A DNA stretch of 49,399 nucleotides, taken from the NCBI RefSeq assembly GCF_029889885.1, contig NZ_JARANY010000021.1, forward strand, positions 1 to 49,399, read 5' to 3'. The notes beneath the pieces were generated by a model. It saw only the letters and a program-made list of their open reading frames with translations, was not told the origin of the DNA and did no database searches. Below are positions 29,229 through 38,413 of this stretch, piece after piece; position 1 is the stretch's first letter; every line of letters begins with the position of its first letter. This DNA comes from Chromohalobacter sp. 296-RDG (GTDB taxonomy: Bacteria; Pseudomonadota; Gammaproteobacteria; Pseudomonadales; Halomonadaceae). A program made the position numbers and the translations under genes.

Positions 29229-29622
29229 CTGTCATCTCCGCCGCCAGGCAACTATTCACCTTGGCGACATCCTCGGGCATTCCCATCAATTCGAAGCGGT
29301 GCAGCAACGGCACCTGGCACTTGTGCGCGACCACGCGACCGGCTAGGCCGAAGGCGGCACCGAAGTTGGTATTGCCAGCGGCCACCACGCCTTCGATCAG
29401 GGCCCGGTTGTGGGGGTCGTTCAAGAACCGGATCACCGGTCCCGGTACTGCCGTGCGTGGATCGCCATCGCCGTATGTCGGCAAGATCAGGATATAGGGA
29501 CGCTCCACGCGCAGCAGGACATCGTTACGGCTACGCGGGATAGCCTGCGCCGGCACGTCGAGCTTTTCGACGAAGCGCCGCGTGTTGCCCGATTGCGTGG
29601 AAAAGTACACTACATCGCGCAT
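29218..29622 (-). CDS. nrdI: NrdI flavodoxin-like protein
   Basis: Flavoprotein of 134 residues that activates the dimanganese form of NrdF by supplying an oxidant. [18 protein letters not shown] at the N-terminus is the FMN phosphate loop, and [23 protein letters not shown] and [18 protein letters not shown] are the other flavin contacts. The start at 29622 (MRDVVYFST) has GGAGGGGG about 7 nt upstream; 19 codons of upstream extension overlap nrdH and have no support. It follows nrdH by 14 bases and overlaps nrdE by 11. Confidence 0.94.
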   Translation of the reverse strand: MRDVVYFSTQSGNTRRFVEKLDVPAQAIPRSRNDVLLRVERPYILILPTYGDGDPRTAVPGPVIRFLNDPHNRALIEGVVAAGNTNFGAAFGLAGRVVAHKCQVPLLHRFELMGMPEDVAKVNSCLAAEMTDAG

Positions 29623-29636
29623 TCTGCCCCCTCCTC

Positions 29637-29861
29637 TCAGGCGAGTTGGCGAATCAGCTCGGGACGAAAACCTGACCAATGCTGCGATTCCGCCGCCACG
29701 ACCACCGGCAACTGGCGATAGCCCAGCGATTCGACGGTTCGTACTGCCTCGGGATCCTTGCTGATATCCACCACCGTGTAGTCGAGCCCCTGCTTATCGA
29801 GGGCGCGATAGGTGGCGTGGCACTGCATGCAATCCGGCTTGCTGTAAATCTTGATGCCCAT
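29637..29861 (-). CDS. nrdH: NrdH glutaredoxin-like electron donor
   Basis: Redox protein of 74 residues with the CMQC active site (Cys11, Cys14) in [31 protein letters not shown] carries the cis-proline and [12 protein letters not shown] is the typical NrdH C-terminus. It is reduced by thioredoxin reductase and supplies electrons to NrdE. The start at 29861 (MGIKIYSK) is chosen by family length; the site AAGGA is rather distant, about 12 nt. It is the first gene of nrdHIEF. Confidence 0.95.
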   Translation of the reverse strand: MGIKIYSKPDCMQCHATYRALDKQGLDYTVVDISKDPEAVRTVESLGYRQLPVVVAAESQHWSGFRPELIRQLA

Positions 29862-29956
29862 GAGAATGATAGTCCTTTGTTTTCGCAAAGAAGAAATAGA
29901 AGGTATAAAGATTGTTTGGGGATGACGCGCCGCTTTCTCAGGCACCGCGTCTCAAT

Positions 29957-29972
29957 ACACCATATATGGTAG
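29957..29972. promoter_or_regulatory. NrdR box 1 upstream of nrdHIEF
   Basis: ACACCATATATGGTAG fits the published NrdR palindrome acaCwAtATaTwGtgt in all core positions except the two weak w positions. It lies about 95 bases upstream of the nrdH ATG. Confidence 0.8.
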
Positions 29973-29988
29973 TACAAACTCAGGGATA

Positions 29989-30004
29989 CGCATAGATATT
30001 GACG
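29989..30004. promoter_or_regulatory. NrdR box 2 upstream of nrdHIEF (degenerate)
   Basis: The core CATAGATATTG matches eight of nine central NrdR positions, while the flanks are poor. Start-to-start distance from box 1 is 32 bp, with a 16-bp gap. That is the spacing reported for paired NrdR boxes, which supports the call despite the weak match. Confidence 0.55.
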
Positions 30005-30071
30005 GAGCCATACAAATTCGCTAGTGCGAGTCAGGTGAGCAAAGCCCGTCTATGGCGGGGAAAGAACCGTC

Positions 30072-31274
30072 TCAGCGACGCGACGACGGCCTGGCCAAAT
30101 AGTCTTCGAGTAGCCACTGAAGCGGCACGGCTTGGCGCGCGGCCCCCAGTACCAAGTGACGCATGAGGCGTGACGGTGGCCGCGTATCGCCGTACAACGT
30201 CACCAAGGCTCGCGAAGCATGCCACAGCGGTAGGATCGCACGCTGATGGTACCGCGCATAAACCGCTAGCCGCGTCGGCGTCCCGACATCCTCCACCGTC
30301 TGACCGTGAGGCGTCAGCGCATCGACCAGCCGGCGCACACTGGCCAGGCCAACGTTGAAGCCATGCGCCGTGACCGGGTGCAGCCCCACCGCCGCATCGC
30401 CCACCAACGCCACGCGATCGGCGACCAGATGCTCGGCACGACTGACCGTGAGCGGATAATCGTGCAAGGCGTCATGGCAGTGCATCTCGCCCACACTGCG
30501 CTGATAAAGACGCGTCGCCTCCGCCGCGAATGCTTCCGACGACAACGCCTTGAGCCGCTCGGCATCGTGCGGCGGGAGCGTCATCACCAGCGACGCAGTA
30601 TCGCCCGCCAGCGGCAGCAATGCCAAGCCACGCTCACCGGTGAACCATGACCAGGTCACCTCCCGATGTGGCCGAGCATGCGCCATACGGCGCACCAGCA
30701 GACGCTGGCCGGTGTCATGAATCTGTGCGGAGAGCCCCGCCAGGCGGCGCGTCGCCGACAAACGACCATCGGCAGCCACCACCAGACGTGCAGGAATGTG
30801 CGACTGGTCGTCGAGCAGCACGCTACGCCAGCCAGCGCCGGTGCCCAATGCGCTCACCCGGCGTCCGGTGACGAGCTCGATATGCTCGACGCCCTGCACC
30901 GCTTCGAACGCGGCGCGCCTGATGACATGATTGGCGACGAGCTGGCCGATGCTGTCCTGGCCCTCGCCTCGCGCACTGGCCAGGGTCATGCCCCGCGGAT
31001 TGGCGCCGTTATAGAGACGTGCCTCGCGAAGCGGTGCCATCCGATCTGCAGGAATATCGATACCCACCGCCGCCAGTTGCTCGCGCGAGGCGTGCGTCAG
31101 GGCAATCTCACGCCCATCGTCGCCGGGCGAGGCCAGCGCCGTGTACGGCGCGGCATCGATCAACGTCACCGACAAATCCAGCGCCGCCAGCTCCAATGCC
31201 AGGCACAGCCCGACCGGCCCCGCACCGACGATCACCACATCTTTGATAGCGACACCTCCGGCAGATTGCGGCAT
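30072..31274 (-). CDS. UbiH/UbiF/UbiM-family FAD-dependent hydroxylase
   Basis: Flavin monooxygenase of 400 residues of the family that hydroxylates the ring of ubiquinone precursors. The dinucleotide-binding VVIVGAGPVGLCLALELAAL is at the N-terminus, the DG motif is in LVVAADGRLSATRRLAG near residue 165, and the second FAD motif is VALVGDAAVGLHPVTAHGFN near residue 300. The last motif has Ala-Val in place of the more usual Ala-His. No other ubi gene is adjacent, so which position it hydroxylates cannot be told. The isolated location suggests an accessory copy such as UbiM. The start has GGAGG 4 nt upstream. Confidence 0.83.
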   Translation of the reverse strand: MPQSAGGVAIKDVVIVGAGPVGLCLALELAALDLSVTLIDAAPYTALASPGDDGREIALTHASREQLAAVGIDIPADRMAPLREARLYNGANPRGMTLASARGEGQDSIGQLVANHVIRRAAFEAVQGVEHIELVTGRRVSALGTGAGWRSVLLDDQSHIPARLVVAADGRLSATRRLAGLSAQIHDTGQRLLVRRMAHARPHREVTWSWFTGERGLALLPLAGDTASLVMTLPPHDAERLKALSSEAFAAEATRLYQRSVGEMHCHDALHDYPLTVSRAEHLVADRVALVGDAAVGLHPVTAHGFNVGLASVRRLVDALTPHGQTVEDVGTPTRLAVYARYHQRAILPLWHASRALVTLYGDTRPPSRLMRHLVLGAARQAVPLQWLLEDYLARPSSRR

Positions 31275-31399
31275 GCGCCCTCCGCGTCAAATGCGCATGC
31301 CCGGACTGGGCACGCCACCATCATAGTGGGCACGACGCTCACGCGTCATAAGCGTGACAATGGGTCGCGACCTTAGGCTATGGACGAAAAGTCGGCAAG

Positions 31400-31422
31400 A
31401 CGACCCGGCAAGACCGAGTCGT
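31400..31422 (-). terminator. Weak terminator-like hairpin after fbaB
   Basis: ACGACCCGG (31400-31408) pairs with CCGAGTCGT (31414-31422) with one mismatch. On the minus strand only a broken T-rich tail follows. It lies 25 bases past the fbaB stop. Confidence 0.35.
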
Positions 31423-31446
31423 TATTCAGTGTCGTTAGGCCGCGCG

Positions 31447-32499
31447 TCAGGCAAGAGTTACCTCGGAGGAGAGGTAGACGTCCTGAAGGGCGTTGAGCAG
31501 TTCAACGCCTTCGTTCATCGGCTTCTGGAACGCCTTGCGTCCGGAAATCAGCCCCATGCCGCCAGCGCGTTTGTTGATCACCGCCGTGCGCACGGCTTCA
31601 CCCAGGTCGGAGTGGCCTTTGGAGCCACCGCCGGAATTGATCAGCCCGGCACGCCCCATGAAGCAGTTCGCCACCTGGTAGCGCGCCAGATCCACGGGAT
31701 TGTCGCTGGTCAGCTCGTCGTAGACCTTGTCGTGAGTATGCCCGAAACCGACGGCACGATAGCCACCATTATTCTCCGGTAGCTTCTGCTTGACGATATC
31801 CGCCTTGAGCGTCGCCGCCATGTGGATCGCCTGGCCGGTCAAGTCCGAGGAGACGTGATAGTCCGTGCCCTCGTGCTTGAACGCCGGATTGCGCAGATAG
31901 GACCACAGCACGGTCACCATGCCCAGTTCATGGGCGCGCTCGAAGGCCTCGCTGATTTCCTGAATCTGTCGACGACTCTCGGGCGAGCCGAAGTAGATGG
32001 TGGCACCCACCGCCACGCAGCCCATGTCGTGCGCCTGCTCGACCTGCGCGAACAGCGTCTGGTCATAGATCGCCGGATAGGTCAGCGTCTCGTTGTGGTT
32101 GAGCTTAAGCATGAAGGGGATCTTGTGCGCATAACGGCGCGCCACCGAGGATAGAACGCCCAGCGTCGAGGCTACGCCATTGCAGCCGCCCTCGATGGCC
32201 AACTCGACGATGTTCTTGGGATCGAAGTAAAGCGGATTAGGCGCGAACGACGCCCCGGCAGAGTGCTCGATCCCCTGATCCACCGGCAGGAAACTCAGAT
32301 AGCCGGTACCGGCCAAGCGGCCATGATTGAAAAGCGTCTGCATGTTGCGCAGTACGTGCGGGCTACGGTCGTTTTCCGACATCACCCGATCGATGAAATC
32401 CGGCCCCGGCAGGTATAAATCTTCCTTGCGAAACGTCTGGCATTGATGCTCCAGCAGTGTTTCCGCCTCAGCCCCCAAGAGCCTTGCGATATCGGTCAT
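31447..32499 (-). CDS. fbaB: Fructose-bisphosphate aldolase class I (DhnA/FbaB type)
   Basis: Schiff-base aldolase of 350 residues, the same length as E. coli FbaB. It cleaves fructose 1,6-bisphosphate to dihydroxyacetone phosphate and glyceraldehyde 3-phosphate. [20 protein letters not shown] near residue 70 and [11 protein letters not shown] near 132 are conserved. The catalytic Lys is expected at about 237 in [15 protein letters not shown], and [11 protein letters not shown] binds phosphate. It needs no metal. The start has a perfect GGGAGG site. It lies alone, divergent from the lrgA-like gene, only 4 kb from the metal-dependent fba. Confidence 0.96.
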   Translation of the reverse strand: MTDIARLLGAEAETLLEHQCQTFRKEDLYLPGPDFIDRVMSENDRSPHVLRNMQTLFNHGRLAGTGYLSFLPVDQGIEHSAGASFAPNPLYFDPKNIVELAIEGGCNGVASTLGVLSSVARRYAHKIPFMLKLNHNETLTYPAIYDQTLFAQVEQAHDMGCVAVGATIYFGSPESRRQIQEISEAFERAHELGMVTVLWSYLRNPAFKHEGTDYHVSSDLTGQAIHMAATLKADIVKQKLPENNGGYRAVGFGHTHDKVYDELTSDNPVDLARYQVANCFMGRAGLINSGGGSKGHSDLGEAVRTAVINKRAGGMGLISGRKAFQKPMNEGVELLNALQDVYLSSEVTLA

Positions 32500-32695
32500 G
32501 TCGTTTCCTCCCTGTCATCCAAGCCTGGCTATACGCACGGCACGGCAGCCGACGTCGATCATCAGGCTGGCACATGCTCGTAGAGCATAGCAATTCACGC
32601 TCGCCACGTAAGCGTCAATGTCGCCCCCGGCATTCGCCGCGTACTCTGGTATGATGCGCGTCAATCTCCGGCACATTCATGCAAGGGCTATCCGC

Positions 32696-33061
32696 ATGCT
32701 GTCCATCCTACGGGGTTTTCTGATCCTGACGGCGTTTTTGATGCTCGGCGACATCATCGTCGAGCTGTTCGCACTCCCGCTCTCCAGCGGGGTGGCCGGT
32801 ATGTTATTGCTCACCCTCTGGCTTCTGCTGCGCCGCCGCTTGAGCCACGACCTCGACGCCGCCAGCCAACCGTTGATCGGCATGCTGGCACTGCTCATCA
32901 TGCCAGGCGTCGTCGGCATCTTCTTCCAAGCCGACGAATTCAGCGGCCAATGGCTGACCATCTTCATCGCTCTGGTCCTGGGCACACTGCTCAGCTCGTT
33001 AACTACGCTGTGGCTGATGCAGCGTCTGGTCTCAATGTCCGGAGAGCGACCGCATGAGTGA
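32696..33061 (+). CDS. CidA/LrgA-family membrane protein
   Basis: Small holin-like protein of 121 residues with four hydrophobic segments. FLILTAFLMLGDIIVELFALPLSSGVAGMLLL and LIMPGVVGIFF are typical of CidA/LrgA. The family is tied to control of murein hydrolases and to pyruvate or overflow-metabolite transport with its LrgB partner. The start at 32696 is chosen because AAGGG lies 7 nt upstream; the 26 codons upstream in frame are polar and not family-like. It overlaps lrgB by 8 bases, so the two are coupled. Confidence 0.85.
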   Translation: MLSILRGFLILTAFLMLGDIIVELFALPLSSGVAGMLLLTLWLLLRRRLSHDLDAASQPLIGMLALLIMPGVVGIFFQADEFSGQWLTIFIALVLGTLLSSLTTLWLMQRLVSMSGERPHE

Positions 33062-33782
33062 GTTTTTACTTCGCCTGGAAAGCCTGGCCAACATGCTGCC
33101 GCAACGTCCTGAAACCGCCATCGTGCTCACCCTGGCGGCCTATTTCGCCGGCCTGCGACTTTTTGGCTGGCTGCGCTCGCCCGCCTGGTGCCCACCCATT
33201 CTGCTCGCCGCCTGCCTGCTGGCCGGTTTGCTGGCGCTTTTACCGCTCGACTACACCGAGTACCGCCGTGGTGTCGGCTGGCTGACCTGGCTACTTGGCC
33301 CCGCCACCGTAGCGCTCGGCGTACCGCTCTACCAGCAGTTGCATCATGTTCGAACACTGTGGAAGCCCATCGTGCTGACCTTACCCCCTGCGGCGATCCT
33401 GGCCGCGGGATATGCTGTAAGCATCGCCTGGTTGTTGGATGCCCCGCCGACGGTGCTGGCCTCGCTAGCGCCAAAGTCGGTGACCGCCCCCATCGCCATG
33501 GGCATCGTCGAGGAGCTACAGGGCTCGGTCTCGCTGTTGATGGGTGCCCTGCTGATTACCGGCGTGATGGCCACGCTCAGCATTACGCTGCTGGCGCGCT
33601 TGGGAAACATCCACGACCAGCGCGTCATCGGTTTTGCGCTGGGCGTCAACGGCCACGCCATCGGCACCGTGCGTGCCTTCGACATCGGCCCCACCGCCGG
33701 CGCCTTCGCCTCGCTTGGCATGAGTTTGACCGGCGTATTCACGGCGCTATGGCTGCCGTTGATGTGGCATATCATGGGTTAG
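33054..33782 (+). CDS. lrgB: LrgB/CidB-family membrane protein
   Basis: Membrane protein of 242 residues with about seven hydrophobic segments. GVGWLTWLLGPATVALGVPLYQQ, the LAPKSVTAPIAMGIVEELQG stretch and GFALGVNGHAIGTVRAFD are diagnostic of LrgB. It acts with the LrgA-like protein encoded immediately upstream. The functional assignment (autolysis control or metabolite export) rests on the family, not on this sequence. It precedes epd by 138 bases and is probably not part of that operon. Confidence 0.88.
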   Translation: MSEFLLRLESLANMLPQRPETAIVLTLAAYFAGLRLFGWLRSPAWCPPILLAACLLAGLLALLPLDYTEYRRGVGWLTWLLGPATVALGVPLYQQLHHVRTLWKPIVLTLPPAAILAAGYAVSIAWLLDAPPTVLASLAPKSVTAPIAMGIVEELQGSVSLLMGALLITGVMATLSITLLARLGNIHDQRVIGFALGVNGHAIGTVRAFDIGPTAGAFASLGMSLTGVFTALWLPLMWHIMG

Positions 33783-33920
33783 CGCTAGCCTGCGGTGACA
33801 TGAATGCCCAAGCTGAATCGTGTCATGTCATGCCAACGTCACGCAGCCTTGGGCAAGCGAGGCGTAACTGCGCTAACATCGGCACTTCACTGTCGAAGCG
33901 GGGCTCACGAGCGTCTGTCC

Positions 33921-35012
33921 ATGTCCTATCGCATCGCCATCAATGGTTACGGCCGTATCGGCCAATGTGTCCTGCGAGCCCTCACCGAGCGCCATGCGAC
34001 TGACCTGGTCGTCGTCGCCATCAACGAGATGTCCGATCTCGATACCATCGCCTACCTGACGCGCTACGATACCACCCATGGGCGCTTTCCCGGCCAGGTG
34101 GAAGCCCGCGACGGTGCGCTGGTCATCGACGACCATGCCATCCGCGTGCTGTCCGAGTCCGACCCGTCGCATCTCCCCTGGGCCGAGCTTGACATCGACC
34201 TGGTGCTCGAATGCTCGGGCAGCTTCAAGGACCGCACCACCGCCGAACGGCATATCGCCGCCGGCGCCCAGCGGCTACTGTTCTCGCAGCCCGCCGAGGC
34301 CGATGTCGACGCCACCATCGTGCATGGCATCAACGACGCCGAGCTACGCCCTGAGATGACCATCGTCTCCGCCGCGTCCTGCACCACCAACTGCCTGGTA
34401 CCGCTGTTGACCGTGCTCGACGAGGCGCTGGGGCTGGAGCACGGCGTGACCACTACCATTCATTCGGCGATGAACGACCAACCGGTGATCGATGCCTACC
34501 ACAAGACCGACCTGCGCCTGACGCGCTCGGCCATGCATTCGATCATCCCCGTGGACACGGGCCTGGCACGCGGCATCGAGCGCCTCATGCCGCATCTTGC
34601 TGGGCGCTTCGAGTGCCTGCACGTGCGTGTGCCGACCATCAACGTCTCGGCCATGGACATGGCGCTGTCAGTGCGCGAGACCACCACCGCCGAGCAGGTC
34701 AATGCGCTGTTACAGACCGCCAGCCACGCGCGCCTCCACGGCTTGCTCGGCTATACCCAGGAACCGGTGACCTCGGTCGACTTCAACCACGATCCGCGCT
34801 CGGGTATCGTGGACGCCACCCAGACCCGCGTGGCCGGCAGCCATCTGATCAAGATGCTGTGCTGGTTCGACAACGAGTGGGGCTTCGCCAACCGCATGCT
34901 CGACGTGGCGACACATTGGCTGGCGCTCGCCTCTCAGGCAACGCCCGCCACATCGACACACGCCACACCCTCGACAGCGTCGTTTTCGTCTGACATCCCT
35001 TCACCCAAGTGA
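33921..35012 (+). CDS. epd: D-erythrose-4-phosphate dehydrogenase
   Basis: GAPDH-fold enzyme of 363 residues that oxidises erythrose 4-phosphate to 4-phosphoerythronate, the first step to pyridoxal phosphate. [17 protein letters not shown] binds [17 protein letters not shown] carries the catalytic Cys, and [14 protein letters not shown] is the Epd rather than GapA form (GapA has HAYTxxQ). [35 protein letters not shown] and [14 protein letters not shown] follow. Compared with E. coli Epd there is an extra tail of about 25 Ala/Thr/Ser/Pro-rich residues. The ribosome site before ATG 33921 is weak. It heads epd-pgk-fba. Confidence 0.93.
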   Translation: MSYRIAINGYGRIGQCVLRALTERHATDLVVVAINEMSDLDTIAYLTRYDTTHGRFPGQVEARDGALVIDDHAIRVLSESDPSHLPWAELDIDLVLECSGSFKDRTTAERHIAAGAQRLLFSQPAEADVDATIVHGINDAELRPEMTIVSAASCTTNCLVPLLTVLDEALGLEHGVTTTIHSAMNDQPVIDAYHKTDLRLTRSAMHSIIPVDTGLARGIERLMPHLAGRFECLHVRVPTINVSAMDMALSVRETTTAEQVNALLQTASHARLHGLLGYTQEPVTSVDFNHDPRSGIVDATQTRVAGSHLIKMLCWFDNEWGFANRMLDVATHWLALASQATPATSTHATPSTASFSSDIPSPK

Positions 35013-35023
35013 GGAACACGCCC

Positions 35024-36187
35024 ATGAATGTGCGCAAGATGACCGATCTGGATCTCGCCGGAAAACGTGTACTGATTCGTGAAGATCTCAACGTGCCCAT
35101 CAAGGGCGACCAGGTCACCAGCGATGCGCGCCTGCGCGCCTGCCTGCCGACCATTCAGGCCGCACTCGACGCCGGCGCTCGGGTGATGCTGATGAGCCAT
35201 CTAGGCCGCCCCACCGAAGGCGAGCTCGACGATGAGTTCTCGCTCGCCCCGGTGGCGACGCATCTCGGCAAGCTGCTAGGCCGCGAGGTACGCCTGGAAA
35301 AGGACTATCTCGACGGCAGCGTCGATATCGCCGATGGCGAGGTCGTGCTGCTCGAGAACGTGCGTTACAACACCGGCGAGAAGAAGGACGACGAGGTACT
35401 GGCCAAGACCTACGCCGCGCTCTGTGACGTCTACGTGATGGACGCTTTCGGCACCGCCCATCGTGCCCAGGCCTCGACCCACGGCGTGGCGCGATACGCA
35501 TCCACCGCCTGTGCGGGTCCCTTGCTGGCGGGCGAGCTCGACGCACTGGAAAAGGCACTGGCCACGCCGGCACGCCCGATGCTGGCCATCGTCGGCGGCT
35601 CCAAGGTATCCACCAAGCTCGAGGTACTCACCGCGTTGTCCGAGAAGTGCGATCAACTGATCGTCGGCGGCGGTATTGCCAACACCTTCATCGCCGCGGC
35701 GGGCTACAACGTCGCCAAGTCGCTGCATGAGGCCGACCTGGTCGATCAAGCCAAGGCGCTGATGGCCAAGGTCAACATTCCACTGCCGTCCGACGTGGTG
35801 GTCGCCACCGAGTTCTCCGAGCAGGCCGAAGCCACCGTCAAGCCGGTCGACCAGCTCAACGACGACGACATGATTCTCGACATCGGCCCGGATACCGCCA
35901 AGCGCTTCGCCGCGCTGCTCGAAAACGCCGGCACTATCCTGTGGAACGGCCCCGTCGGCGTGTTCGAGATCGACCAGTTCGGCAAGGGCACCGAGACGCT
36001 CTCGCGCGCCATCGCGGCCAGTACGGCGTTTTCCATCGCCGGTGGCGGCGACACCCTGGCAGCCATCGACAAGTACGGCGTCGCCGATGATGTCTCCTAC
36101 ATTTCCACCGGCGGCGGCGCCTTCCTCGAATATGTGGAAGGCAAGCAACTGCCCGCCGTAGCGGCGCTCGAAGCCGCCTCCCGATAA
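35024..36187 (+). CDS. pgk: Phosphoglycerate kinase
   Basis: Glycolytic kinase of 387 residues that interconverts 1,3-bisphosphoglycerate and 3-phosphoglycerate with [51 protein letters not shown] and [16 protein letters not shown] form the substrate side. [34 protein letters not shown] and the final [17 protein letters not shown] form the nucleotide side. ATG 35024 has GAGGA 8 nt upstream; a GTG at 35009 overlaps the epd stop but has no site. It follows epd by 11 bases. Confidence 0.97.
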   Translation: MNVRKMTDLDLAGKRVLIREDLNVPIKGDQVTSDARLRACLPTIQAALDAGARVMLMSHLGRPTEGELDDEFSLAPVATHLGKLLGREVRLEKDYLDGSVDIADGEVVLLENVRYNTGEKKDDEVLAKTYAALCDVYVMDAFGTAHRAQASTHGVARYASTACAGPLLAGELDALEKALATPARPMLAIVGGSKVSTKLEVLTALSEKCDQLIVGGGIANTFIAAAGYNVAKSLHEADLVDQAKALMAKVNIPLPSDVVVATEFSEQAEATVKPVDQLNDDDMILDIGPDTAKRFAALLENAGTILWNGPVGVFEIDQFGKGTETLSRAIAASTAFSIAGGGDTLAAIDKYGVADDVSYISTGGGAFLEYVEGKQLPAVAALEAASR

Positions 36188-36192
36188 CCTGG

Positions 36193-36253
36193 CTCAAGCC
36201 ACTGCTTAAGCCACCACTCAAACCACTACTTAAAACGACTACTCAAGCCACTA
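36193..36253. repeat. Five-copy 12-bp tandem repeat between pgk and fba
   Basis: Five adjacent units of consensus CTYAARCCACTA: CTCAAGCCACTG, CTTAAGCCACCA, CTCAAACCACTA, CTTAAAACGACTA (13 bases) and CTCAAGCCACTA. They begin five bases after the pgk stop. No ribosome site or reading frame explains them. Confidence 0.8.
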
Positions 36254-36263
36254 CGTCACGATC

Positions 36264-36290
36264 GGCGGCCTGCGGGCCGCCTTGTACTTC
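36264..36290 (+). terminator. Terminator-like hairpin between pgk and fba
   Basis: GGCGGCC (36264-36270) pairs with GGCCGCC (36275-36281) around TGCG, followed by the weakly T-rich TTGTACTTCT. It lies 29 bases before the fba ATG and could reduce read-through into fba, or end pgk transcripts if fba has its own promoter. Confidence 0.5.
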
Positions 36291-36309
36291 TAGAGGAATC
36301 ACACTCCCC

Positions 36310-37374
36310 ATGGCTCTGATCAGCCTGCGTCAACTGCTCGACCACGCCGCCGAACACGCCTATGGCGTTCCCGCGTTCAACGTCAACAACCTGGAACAGA
36401 TGCGCGCCATCATGGAGGCCGCCGACCGCACCGACTCACCGGTTATCGTGCAAGCCTCCGCAGGCGCGCGCAAATACGCCGGTGCGTCCTTCCTGCGCCA
36501 CCTGATCCTGGCCGCGGTGGAAGAGTTCCCGCATATTCCAGTGGTCATGCACCAGGATCACGGCACCAGTCCCGATGTCTGTCAACGCTCCATCCAGCTC
36601 GGCTTCTCGTCGGTAATGATGGACGGCTCGCTCAAGGAAGACGGCAAGACGCCCGCCGACTACGCCTATAACGTCGACGTCACCCGTCGCGCGGTGGCCA
36701 TGGCGCACGCCTGTGGCGTCTCGGTGGAAGGCGAGCTGGGCTGCCTGGGCTCGCTGGAAACCGGCCAGGCCGGTGAGGAAGACGGCGTCGGCGCCGAGGG
36801 AACGCTGGATCACAGTCAACTGCTGACCGACCCGGAAGAGGCCGCACAGTTCGTCGCCGCCACCCAGGCCGACGCCCTGGCCATCGCCATTGGCACCAGC
36901 CACGGCGCCTACAAGTTCACGCGGCCGCCGACCGGCGACATCCTCTCCATTCAGCGCATCAAGGAAATTCACGCACGCATCCCCGACACCCACCTGGTGA
37001 TGCACGGCTCCAGTTCAGTGCCGCAGGAATGGTTGGAGACCATCAACGCTAGCGGGGGCGAGATTCCCGAGACTTATGGCGTGCCGGTCGAGGAAATCGT
37101 CGAAGGCATCAAGCACGGCGTGCGCAAGGTCAACATCGACACCGACCTGCGCTTGGCGTCTACCGGTGCGGTGCGTCGCTTTTTGGCTGAAAACCCCAGC
37201 GAGTTCGATCCGCGCAAGTTCCTCAAGGCAAGCGTCACCGCCATGCGCGATGTGTGCATCCAGCGCTTCGAAGCCTTCGGCACCGCCGGCCAGGCCAGCA
37301 AGATCGCCCCGCTCAACCTCGAACGCATGTTCGAGCGTTACGCGAGTGGCGAGTTGAAGCCGCAGATCTCGTAA
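36310..37374 (+). CDS. fba: Fructose-bisphosphate aldolase class II
   Basis: Zinc-dependent aldolase of 354 residues. [21 protein letters not shown], the zinc motif [15 protein letters not shown] (His-x-x-His form), [32 protein letters not shown] and [13 protein letters not shown] are all intact, and [14 protein letters not shown] closes the active site. The length and the EEDGVGAEG loop fit the class IIB group. It is the third gene of epd-pgk-fba, separated from pgk by 122 bases that hold a tandem repeat and a hairpin. AGAGGA lies about 10 nt before ATG. Confidence 0.96.
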   Translation: MALISLRQLLDHAAEHAYGVPAFNVNNLEQMRAIMEAADRTDSPVIVQASAGARKYAGASFLRHLILAAVEEFPHIPVVMHQDHGTSPDVCQRSIQLGFSSVMMDGSLKEDGKTPADYAYNVDVTRRAVAMAHACGVSVEGELGCLGSLETGQAGEEDGVGAEGTLDHSQLLTDPEEAAQFVAATQADALAIAIGTSHGAYKFTRPPTGDILSIQRIKEIHARIPDTHLVMHGSSSVPQEWLETINASGGEIPETYGVPVEEIVEGIKHGVRKVNIDTDLRLASTGAVRRFLAENPSEFDPRKFLKASVTAMRDVCIQRFEAFGTAGQASKIAPLNLERMFERYASGELKPQIS

Positions 37375-37397
37375 GCCCTATCGAGACCGGGGGAGAC

Positions 37398-37422
37398 TTG
37401 AGAGCGCCGCAGGCGCTCTCAA
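37398..37422. terminator. Hairpin between fba and the sugar-binding-protein gene
   Basis: TTGAGAGCGCC (37398-37408) and GGCGCTCTCAA (37412-37422) are perfect inverse copies around GCA. It sits between two convergent genes but lacks a clear T-run on either strand. Confidence 0.6.
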
Positions 37423-37438
37423 GCGCTTCAGGGAAGGA

Positions 37439-38395
37439 TTACTGCTTAAGCACGAACGGGTCGGTGTATTGATCGACATTGTCCGAGGTGATGAGAAGGC
37501 AGTCGAAGAGCCTCTTCTCGCTATCCATGCCGGTTTCACCGTTCTTGATGTATTTATCCGCCATGCGCACCGCCGTTTCCGAGAAGATGGCCACCGGTTG
37601 CAGCACGGTATATTCCATCTCTCCAGCTTTGACCGCCTCGACCGCGTCGGGCGAGCCATCAAAGCCTCCCACGACCACGTCATCGAGCTTGCCGGCTTCC
37701 TTCAGGGCCGAGATAGCGCCCAGCGCCATCTCGTCGTTACCGCTGATCACGCCATCGATGTCGGGGTTGGCCTGTAACATGCTCTGCGTCTTGTTGAACC
37801 CTTCAGTTCTATCCCAGTTGGCGACATCGACGCCGACCTGCTCGAGGCCGGGATATTGGCTGAGTACGGTTTCGTAGCCGTTGGAACGGGTCGCGGCGTT
37901 ATTATCCGAAGGCGCGCCCTTGAGCTCCACGTAGCGTGCCGAATCGCCCACTGCCTTGATCCACTGCTGTGCACCCAGCGCCGCACCCTGGGCGTTGTTC
38001 GAGACGAGCTGTGCCTGAGCCAGCCCCTGCTCGTTGATTTCGGCATTGATGATAAACACCGGGATATCAGCTTCGACGGCCTTGCGCACCGCCCCAATGG
38101 AGCCGTCAGCATTGGCTGGGTCGAGAATGATGGCATCGACCTGATTAGTGATGGCCGTATCGATCTGGTTGCTTTCCTTGTTGGTGTCCCCCTTGTGAGA
38201 ACTCACCTCGGCGCGATAGCCAAGCTCTTCCGCGGTTTCCTCGGCGATCTTGCCTTCCGTGAACCAGTAGGGGTTGGAGGTGTCGTTGACGATAATGGAG
38301 ATACGTCCTTCGTCCTGGGCCGCGACCCCACCCACGAAGAGCGGCGTGCTCACGGCCAGTGCAGCTATCAGCAGGCGTTTTCCTTTCATGAACAT
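37439..38395 (-). CDS. Ribose-type ABC transporter, periplasmic sugar/polyol-binding protein
   Basis: Solute-binding protein of 318 residues of the RbsB type. A Sec signal covers residues 1 to about 26 (LLIAALAVSTPLFVGGVAA). The mature protein has the two-lobed type I fold with ISIIVNDTSNPYWFTEGK, DAIILDPANADGSI, GVISGNDEMALGAISALKEAG and VVGGFDGSPDAVEAV, which are standard for ribose/allose-type receptors. The start has GGTGG 6 nt upstream. It is the last gene of the dehydrogenase-DUF2291-ATPase-permease unit. The ligand is probably a polyol given the dehydrogenase, but that is inference. Confidence 0.92.
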   Translation of the reverse strand: MFMKGKRLLIAALAVSTPLFVGGVAAQDEGRISIIVNDTSNPYWFTEGKIAEETAEELGYRAEVSSHKGDTNKESNQIDTAITNQVDAIILDPANADGSIGAVRKAVEADIPVFIINAEINEQGLAQAQLVSNNAQGAALGAQQWIKAVGDSARYVELKGAPSDNNAATRSNGYETVLSQYPGLEQVGVDVANWDRTEGFNKTQSMLQANPDIDGVISGNDEMALGAISALKEAGKLDDVVVGGFDGSPDAVEAVKAGEMEYTVLQPVAIFSETAVRMADKYIKNGETGMDSEKRLFDCLLITSDNVDQYTDPFVLKQ

Positions 38396-38413
38396 AATCG
38401 ACCACCTTTACTC

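Noticed and set aside
27774-29543. Plus-strand open frame of 589 codons opposite nrdE and nrdI
   Set aside because: Antisense shadow of conserved nrdE/nrdI in GC-rich DNA; no domain and no ribosome site.
33804-33920. N-terminal extension of Epd by 39 codons
   Set aside because: The extra residues precede the universal NAD-binding start of the family and resemble untranslated leader; ATG 33921 fits the family start.
36193-36253. CRISPR array
   Set aside because: The 12-base units are directly adjacent with no unique spacers and no cas genes are present, so this is a tandem repeat.
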